Assembly (NCBI GenBank): GCA_003520105.1
Contig: DOVL01000243.1
Coordinates: 1 to 10,375 of the forward strand
Direction of reading: 5' to 3'
DNA: 10,375 nucleotides
Source: Lachnospiraceae bacterium
GTDB taxonomy: Bacteria; Bacillota; Clostridia; Lachnospirales; Lachnospiraceae
Made by a program: the position numbers and the translations under genes. The notes beneath the pieces are model-generated. The model did no database searches. It had not been told where the DNA came from and worked only from the letters and a program-made list of their open reading frames with translations. How positions within the stretch are numbered: position 1 is the first letter of the stretch; the number at the start of each line of letters is the position of its first letter. Shown piece after piece: positions 6,112 through 10,375 of this stretch.

Positions 6112-7803
6112 ATGCATATTGCTTATTACTATGCTATTTTTACCATTTCCCTCCTCTGTACCGGAATCTATGCATATATGTGGCACAAGCATTTCAATGT
6201 ATGCTTTACCATGATCTTCACCTTCGTTCCCCTCTGCAACCTCGGGTATCTTCTTGTTGCAACCTCAGAAAACATCAAGGAAGCCTACGTGGCCGTTAAA
6301 CTTGTATATATCAGCTGTTATCTGTCTATATTTATTATGTTTGCGATACTCGACCTCTGCAATGTTCGTCTGAAGAGGTGGATGATCGTATCATTTATAC
6401 TTATTTCTACTATAGTCTATGCTTCGGTTGTAACAATCGGTCAGACCAAACTCTTCTATAAAAGTGGAAGGCTTGTTAAAAAAGACGGATATTCCACGAT
6501 CGTCGACAAAACCTACGGGCCGATGCATGCGGTATTTATCGCTATGATAATCATATATTTCCTGATCCCGCTTGCCACGATGATCTACTCTATGCTGAAG
6601 AAGAACGACGCATCCAACAAGATCATCAGCCTCCTTATGCTTTCCGAAGCAATAAGCTTCTTTGCCTACTTTGCCGGCAAGAAGATCACGTTTAATTTCG
6701 ATCCGATCCCTCTCAGCTACGTTATTGCACAGATAATCTTCCTTATCATTATCAGGAGGATCAGTCTCTATAACGTAACGGATGCCGGAATCGATTCCAT
6801 CGAAATGAGCGGTGATATCGGCTTCGCAGCCTTTGATGAAAAGCTCAACTTCCTTGGCGGAAGCGACATCGCGCTGATCGTTTTTCCTGAGCTTATGAAG
6901 GTTAAGATCGACACTCCTGCCGAGAGGAATGAAAAGGTCAACAAGGAGATTGTGTCTAAGCTCAAAGCATTCATAAACGATGGTGACGATGACAGCTTTA
7001 CCAAAACCTGGGGCAACGAAATCTACAGAGTCACTATCACCAGACTTTACAATGCCAGAAAATGCAGAGGCTACCAGCTTCTTATAAGAAATGACACCAA
7101 GGAGCAGAATTATATCAAGCTTATCAACAGCTTCAATGACAGCCTTGAGAAAGAGGTTGACCTCAAGACCAGGCGTCTTGTTGAGATGCATGACAACCTC
7201 ATCCTCAGCATGGCGACCATGGTTGAAAGCCGCGATAACTCAACCGGCGGTCACATCAAACGAACCAGTGATGTTATCAAAATTCTTATAGAAGAAATAC
7301 AGAAGGATAATGTATTTCACCTTTCGGAAACCTTCTGCCACAATCTCATTAAGGCAGCGCCGATGCACGACCTGGGCAAGATTGCCGTTGATGATGCTAT
7401 ACTCAGAAAGCCGGGGCGCTTTACTCCTGAGGAATACGAGATCATGAAGACCCACGCTGCCGAAGGCGGACGTATCGTTCATGAAATCCTGAAAAATACA
7501 GATGACTACGATTTCCACATACTTGCAGAAAATGTTGCACACTATCATCACGAGAGGTGGGATGGTTCAGGCTATCCGGAAGGACTGATCGGCGAAGAGA
7601 TTCCTCTCGAAGCACGTATCATGGCCATCGCGGATGTTTATGATGCTCTTGTCAGCAAGCGTGTTTATAAGGAAAGCATGAGCTTTGAGGAAGCCGATAA
7701 GATCATTATGGAAGGCATGGGCAAGCATTTTGATAAGAGGCTCGAGCGCTACTACGTTGCCGCCAGACCAAGGCTGGAGGAGTATTATACTCTTAACTCG
7801 TAA
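6112..7803 (+). CDS. Membrane HD-GYP c-di-GMP phosphodiesterase with 7TM sensor domain
   Basis: This 563-residue protein starts at an ATG preceded by AGGAGG (6098-6103) with 8 nt spacing. Seven hydrophobic segments (about residues 3-23, 30-50, 63-83, 90-110, 137-160, 170-188, 200-215) resemble the 7TM region found at the N-terminus of some histidine kinases. A PAS-like segment follows (about 230-328, GFAAFDEKLNFLGG), then a likely helical linker (331-372). The C-terminal HD-GYP domain keeps its hallmark residues: His381 (GGHIKR), His419-Asp420 with Lys423 (MHDLGK), His448 (KTHAAEGG), His479-His480 and Gly487-Tyr488-Pro489 (WDGSGYP), and Asp508 (IADVYDAL). In the family these bind a two- or three-metal centre and hydrolyse c-di-GMP to pGpG/GMP. 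With an intact site it is probably active, lowering c-di-GMP in response to a signal at the membrane. No GGDEF or EAL domain is present. It is monocistronic or weakly linked to the downstream guaB. Confidence 0.94.
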   Translation: MHIAYYYAIFTISLLCTGIYAYMWHKHFNVCFTMIFTFVPLCNLGYLLVATSENIKEAYVAVKLVYISCYLSIFIMFAILDLCNVRLKRWMIVSFILISTIVYASVVTIGQTKLFYKSGRLVKKDGYSTIVDKTYGPMHAVFIAMIIIYFLIPLATMIYSMLKKNDASNKIISLLMLSEAISFFAYFAGKKITFNFDPIPLSYVIAQIIFLIIIRRISLYNVTDAGIDSIEMSGDIGFAAFDEKLNFLGGSDIALIVFPELMKVKIDTPAERNEKVNKEIVSKLKAFINDGDDDSFTKTWGNEIYRVTITRLYNARKCRGYQLLIRNDTKEQNYIKLINSFNDSLEKEVDLKTRRLVEMHDNLILSMATMVESRDNSTGGHIKRTSDVIKILIEEIQKDNVFHLSETFCHNLIKAAPMHDLGKIAVDDAILRKPGRFTPEEYEIMKTHAAEGGRIVHEILKNTDDYDFHILAENVAHYHHERWDGSGYPEGLIGEEIPLEARIMAIADVYDALVSKRVYKESMSFEEADKIIMEGMGKHFDKRLERYYVAARPRLEEYYTLNS

Positions 7804-7853
7804 ACCTCTAATCCCATTTGTGTTGATGGTGTAAAATTTTATATATTTTGTCC

Positions 7854-7882
7854 TTGAAATACAGGTAAATTTTTGTTAATAT
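7854..7882 (+). promoter_or_regulatory. Probable SigA promoter of guaB
   Basis: TTGAAA (7854-7859) and TAATAT (7877-7882) are exactly 17 bp apart in the 177-bp gap before guaB. The start is expected near 7889, just ahead of the leader hairpin. No strong terminator was seen between the HD-GYP stop and this promoter, so some read-through into guaB is possible. Confidence 0.6.
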
Positions 7883-7900
7883 AACTTAATTCCAAATTTT

Positions 7901-7953
7901 CCCACAGAACAGAGGCGCTCTGGATGTGGGATATTTGATTATTTAACCCCACA
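7901..7953 (+). promoter_or_regulatory. guaB leader with mutually exclusive hairpins
   Basis: The first hairpin (7901-7930) pairs CCCACA (7901-7906) with TGTGGG (7925-7930), and inside it CAGAG (7910-7914) with CTCTG (7918-7922) around a GCG loop. A second CCCACA at 7948-7953 can pair with the same TGTGGG, giving an alternative stem with a 17-nt loop that ends 14 nt before the ribosome binding site (AAGGAG, 7968-7973). Two identical competitors for one partner strand resemble an attenuator or riboswitch-type arrangement. The upstream hairpin looks the more stable. It does not match purine-sensing riboswitches I know. Function is inferred from geometry alone. Confidence 0.45.
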
Positions 7954-7980
7954 ATATAATAAAAGAAAAGGAGAAAAAAA

Positions 7981-9489
7981 ATGGCTTACTACTACGAAGA
8001 ACCATCTCGCACATTTGGTGAATACCTTCTTGTTCCCGGTTACTCATCATCAGAATGTGTACCGACATCTGTCAGCTTAAAGACACCGCTTGTAAAATAT
8101 CGTAAGGGCGAAGAGGAATGCCCATTTTCGTTAAATATTCCTATGGTTTCTGCGATCATGCAGTCAGTTTCAGGCGATAAGCTCGCTGTAGCTCTTGCAA
8201 AGCAGGGCGGAATCTCATTTGTATATGGTTCACAGACAATCGAAGAAGAAGCCAATATGATCCGCCGTGTCAAGGCATATAAGAAGGGCTTTGTTACAAG
8301 TGATTCAAACCTTTCACCTGAGGCAACTCTCGGTGATGTCCTTGATCTCAAGGAGAGAACAGGTCACTCAACCGTTGCCATCACAGATGACGGAAGTTCA
8401 CACGGCAAGCTCCTCGGTATCGTTGCTTCAAGAGATTATCGTCTCTCAAGAATGGAGAAGAGTCTCAAGGTTACCGAGTTCATGACTCCTATTGATAAAC
8501 TTATAGTTGCAAGTGATGAGACATCTCTTCATGACTGCAACGATATAATCTGGGACAACAAGATCAATACACTTCCTCTCGTTGATAAGGAAGGACATCT
8601 CTCATACATAGTATTCCGTAAGGACTACGACAGCCATAAGGAAAATGTAAATGAGCTCCTTGACGCACATAAAAGCTACGTTGTCGGAGCCGGTATCAAT
8701 ACAAGAGATTACGCCGAAAGAGTTCCAGCTCTTATTGAGGCAGGCGTTGATGTTCTCTGTATCGATTCCTCAGAAGGTTACAGCGAGTGGCAGTCAAGAA
8801 CCATCAAATGGATCAGAGATAAATACGGTGATTCCGTTAAGGTTGGTGCCGGAAATGTAGTTGACGGCGAAGGCTTCAGATTCCTTGCAGAAGCAGGCGC
8901 TGATTTCGTTAAGATCGGTATCGGCGGCGGTTCGATCTGTATCACAAGAGAGACCAAGGGTATCGGACGTGGACAGGCTACAGCTGTTAAGGATGTTGCC
9001 AAGGCACGTGATGAATACTATAAAGAAACCGGCGTATACGTTCCGATCTGTTCAGATGGCGGTATCGTTTACGATTATCATATCACTCTTGCCCTTGCCA
9101 TGGGCGCTGATTTCGTAATGCTCGGCAGATATTTCGCAAGATTCGACGAAAGCCCGACAAACAAGCTCTTCATCAACGGCAATTACGTTAAGGAGTACTG
9201 GGGTGAGGGTTCTAACCGTGCTCGTAACTGGCAGAGATATGACCTCGGTGGAGCTTCAAAGCTCAGCTTCGAGGAAGGTGTTGACAGCTACGTTCCTTAC
9301 GCAGGTCCTCTTGCAGAAGGCGTTCAGAGCACACTTTACAAGGTTAAATCAACCATGTGCAACTGTGGTGCCCTCTCAATCGAAGAGCTCCAGCAGAAGG
9401 CTAAGCTCACCGTTGTATCTGCTACTTCTATCGTTGAAGGCGGCAGCCACGACGTAATCCTTAAGAGCAGCACAAAGAAGTATGATTAA
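7981..9489 (+). CDS. guaB: IMP dehydrogenase (Tritrichomonas foetus-type)
   Basis: This 502-residue enzyme oxidises IMP to XMP with NAD+, the committed step of guanine nucleotide synthesis in the cytosol. The start ATG follows AAGGAG with 7 nt spacing. Two CBS repeats (about residues 100-220, with [10 protein letters not shown] and [10 protein letters not shown]) are inserted in a TIM-barrel catalytic domain. Visible functional residues are the NAD-site Asp in LCIDSSEGY (Asp262), the catalytic loop [20 protein letters not shown] with nucleophile Cys320, the phosphate-binding CSDGGI segment (357-362), the mobile flap with Arg419-Tyr420 (NWQRYD), and VDSYVPYAG (434-442). From memory of the T. 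foetus enzyme (503 residues, Cys319, Arg418-Tyr419), the flap, catalytic loop and C-terminal stretch [10 protein letters not shown] are nearly identical. This is unlike the E. coli or B. subtilis GuaB type (GPGSICTTR, EGRVPYKG). The gene has its own promoter, a structured leader and a strong terminator, so it is probably monocistronic. Confidence 0.97.
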   Translation: MAYYYEEPSRTFGEYLLVPGYSSSECVPTSVSLKTPLVKYRKGEEECPFSLNIPMVSAIMQSVSGDKLAVALAKQGGISFVYGSQTIEEEANMIRRVKAYKKGFVTSDSNLSPEATLGDVLDLKERTGHSTVAITDDGSSHGKLLGIVASRDYRLSRMEKSLKVTEFMTPIDKLIVASDETSLHDCNDIIWDNKINTLPLVDKEGHLSYIVFRKDYDSHKENVNELLDAHKSYVVGAGINTRDYAERVPALIEAGVDVLCIDSSEGYSEWQSRTIKWIRDKYGDSVKVGAGNVVDGEGFRFLAEAGADFVKIGIGGGSICITRETKGIGRGQATAVKDVAKARDEYYKETGVYVPICSDGGIVYDYHITLALAMGADFVMLGRYFARFDESPTNKLFINGNYVKEYWGEGSNRARNWQRYDLGGASKLSFEEGVDSYVPYAGPLAEGVQSTLYKVKSTMCNCGALSIEELQQKAKLTVVSATSIVEGGSHDVILKSSTKKYD

Positions 9490-9501
9490 TATTTAACAAC
9501 A

Positions 9502-9531
9502 AACGCCGCAGGCCTTTCGGCCTGCGGCGTT
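9502..9531. terminator. Strong terminator after guaB, probably bidirectional
   Basis: A perfect 13-bp GC-rich stem (AACGCCGCAGGCC, 9502-9514, with 9519-9531) closes a TTTC loop, starting 12 bp after the guaB stop. The tail on the + strand (TCAATATTATTC) is only moderately T-rich. On the minus strand it is TTGTTGTTAAAT, so it may also end transcription of the convergent methyltransferase-like gene. Confidence 0.88.
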
Positions 9532-9586
9532 CAATATTATTCATTAGTTAACCAACTCAAAATAACCGGTCATCAAAGACAATCAA

Positions 9587-10189
9587 TTATCTCTTCTTAA
9601 GTGGCATGATCCTGTAAACATCCTGCATATAATGCTTGTACTCATCGCCAAATCGATCAAGCAGCCAGACCTCCTCGGTCTTCTGAAGAAGTATAGTCAG
9701 GAATACCCAGAAAACGATCGGAAGAACGTACATATAAACGTTACCGGAGATGAAGAGCGCTCCCGAACAGATAAAAAGTATAGCACAGTATATCGGATTT
9801 CTCGTAACTCCGTAGATACCCTTCGTCTGAAGCTTTCCGCTGCTGATATAGTCGTCTATTCTGTCATCAACCAGCGCCTTCTTCCATATTAAGAGAGCAA
9901 CAACAATAAGAATTGCTCCAATGATTATATATGGAATACGAAATGTTGAAGATACTCCGTTTTTCAGTGGTCCTGTGTGTCCAAATATGATTCCCAGTAT
10001 CGTGAGGACTATCGCAACGCCTCCGAAGAGAGGACCTGCACCATACGCAGGAAGTGGCTTTGCAGCAACCTTAACTACCTTCCTGTCCGCAAATTCATCC
10101 TCAAGCTCCTGAAGAAGATCGTCATCGACTCCCTCAAACTTCTCATCATCATCGATAACTTTCTTCAACTTGTCATTGATACCCGCCAT
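9587..10189 (-). CDS. Isoprenylcysteine carboxyl methyltransferase-like membrane protein (ICMT/PEMT superfamily)
   Basis: This is a 200-residue protein whose ATG (10187-10189) follows AGGAGG with 8 nt spacing. Four hydrophobic segments are visible (about residues 52-70, 84-104, 132-150 and 152-170). The superfamily signature lies between them and after them: TKGIYGVTRNPIY (122-134, the G-x-Y...R-x-P-x-Y core that contacts the S-adenosylmethionine cofactor in characterised members), Glu172-Glu173, and FGDEYKHYMQDVYRIMP (180-196). Members methylate small lipophilic or prenyl substrates or phospholipids; the bacterial substrates are mostly unknown. Unusual here is a hydrophilic, strongly acidic extension of about 48 residues before the first helix (DDDEKFEGVDDDLLQELEDE), not part of the catalytic core. 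The gene follows the PepC-like gene after 25 bp, so the two are probably cotranscribed, but no functional link is evident. Family membership is likely; activity is unproven. Confidence 0.85.
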   Translation of the reverse strand: MAGINDKLKKVIDDDEKFEGVDDDLLQELEDEFADRKVVKVAAKPLPAYGAGPLFGGVAIVLTILGIIFGHTGPLKNGVSSTFRIPYIIIGAILIVVALLIWKKALVDDRIDDYISSGKLQTKGIYGVTRNPIYCAILFICSGALFISGNVYMYVLPIVFWVFLTILLQKTEEVWLLDRFGDEYKHYMQDVYRIMPLKKR

Positions 10190-10214
10190 ACTTCTTTCCT
10201 CCTTTTCTTACCAA

Positions 10215-10375
10215 TCAGTCAGCAAGGCTTCCCAGTGGATCCCACGGCTCAAGCTCGATCACCGGCTGATCAAGCAGCTTCAGTGTTTCATCGTCCAGAT
10301 ACTTCTTATCGACAACAACCTGGTATACGAACTCGTCAAACCAGCTGTCGGATGCAACATAGTAGCCATCAAGGC
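10215..10375 (-). CDS. pepC: Aminopeptidase C / bleomycin hydrolase (PepC, peptidase C1 family), C-terminal end
   Basis: Only the last 52 codons lie in the window; the gene continues beyond 10375 and ends at the TGA at 10215-10217. The translation reads LDGYYVASDSWFDEFVYQVV and ends in ELEPWDPLGSLAD. This matches the conserved C-terminus of bleomycin hydrolases and PepC (WFDEYVYQVVV followed by PWDPMGxLA, from memory of the family). These are cytosolic hexameric cysteine aminopeptidases that trim peptides for amino acid recycling; the C-terminal tail reaches into the active site. The catalytic Cys, His and Asn are upstream and outside the window, so activity cannot be judged. The stop is 25 bp before the methyltransferase-like gene on the same strand, suggesting an operon. 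Confidence 0.88.
   Translation of the reverse strand, partial: LDGYYVASDSWFDEFVYQVVVDKKYLDDETLKLLDQPVIELEPWDPLGSLAD

Noticed and set aside
6391..7191. A 266-codon open frame on the minus strand inside the HD-GYP gene
   Set aside because: It is antisense to a well-supported conserved gene, has no recognisable domain, and reflects codon bias of the true frame.
7804..7850. A terminator directly after the HD-GYP gene
   Set aside because: Only a 4-bp CCAT/ATGG pairing precedes the AT-rich stretch; too weak to call.
7889..7980. A purine (guanine/adenine-type) riboswitch ahead of guaB
   Set aside because: The conserved three-way junction and loop motifs are missing and the leader is short; kept only as an alternative-hairpin candidate.

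Overview
The window reads as a chromosomal segment from a Clostridia-class Firmicute, most likely Lachnospiraceae (Butyrivibrio-like is a guess). Reasons: moderate GC content, strong AGGAGG-type ribosome binding sites, consensus housekeeping promoters, a 7TM-sensor HD-GYP protein, and an IMP dehydrogenase of the kind known from the protozoan Tritrichomonas foetus. No phage, insertion sequence, CRISPR array or RNA gene was recognised.

Layout. 2-1552 (+): C-terminal three quarters of an EF-G-like translational GTPase. 1553-1698: a 146-bp nested inverted-repeat element that fills almost the whole gap between two convergent stop codons. 1705-5779 (-): a drug- or peptide-type ABC transporter module, transcribed in the order TetR regulator (5126-5779), ATPase (4188-4901), FtsX-type permease (1705-4044). 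6112-7803 (+): a membrane-bound HD-GYP c-di-GMP phosphodiesterase with a long leader. 7981-9489 (+): guaB (IMP dehydrogenase), with its own promoter and a leader that can form alternative hairpins, followed by a strong terminator. 9587-10375 (-): an isoprenylcysteine methyltransferase-like membrane protein and, upstream of it in the same direction, the last 52 codons of a bleomycin hydrolase/aminopeptidase C (PepC) gene.

The most coherent system is the TetR-ABC module. The same 13-bp palindrome, ATAACA-C-TGTTAT, occurs identically three times. One copy lies inside the 18-bp spacer of a perfect TTGACA/TATAAT promoter for the regulator gene. One lies just downstream of that promoter's expected start. 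One lies upstream of the ATPase gene. This predicts an autorepressing TetR protein that also controls the ATPase-permease pair, presumably induced by a substrate of the pump. The substrate cannot be read from the sequence.

The rest is housekeeping and signalling: translation (EF-G paralog), guanine nucleotide synthesis (guaB), c-di-GMP turnover (HD-GYP), and peptide and membrane metabolism (PepC, methyltransferase-like). The points most worth a second look are the structured element at 1553-1698, the operator triad, the mutually exclusive pairings in the guaB leader, the hairpin in the HD-GYP leader, and the T. foetus-type IMP dehydrogenase.
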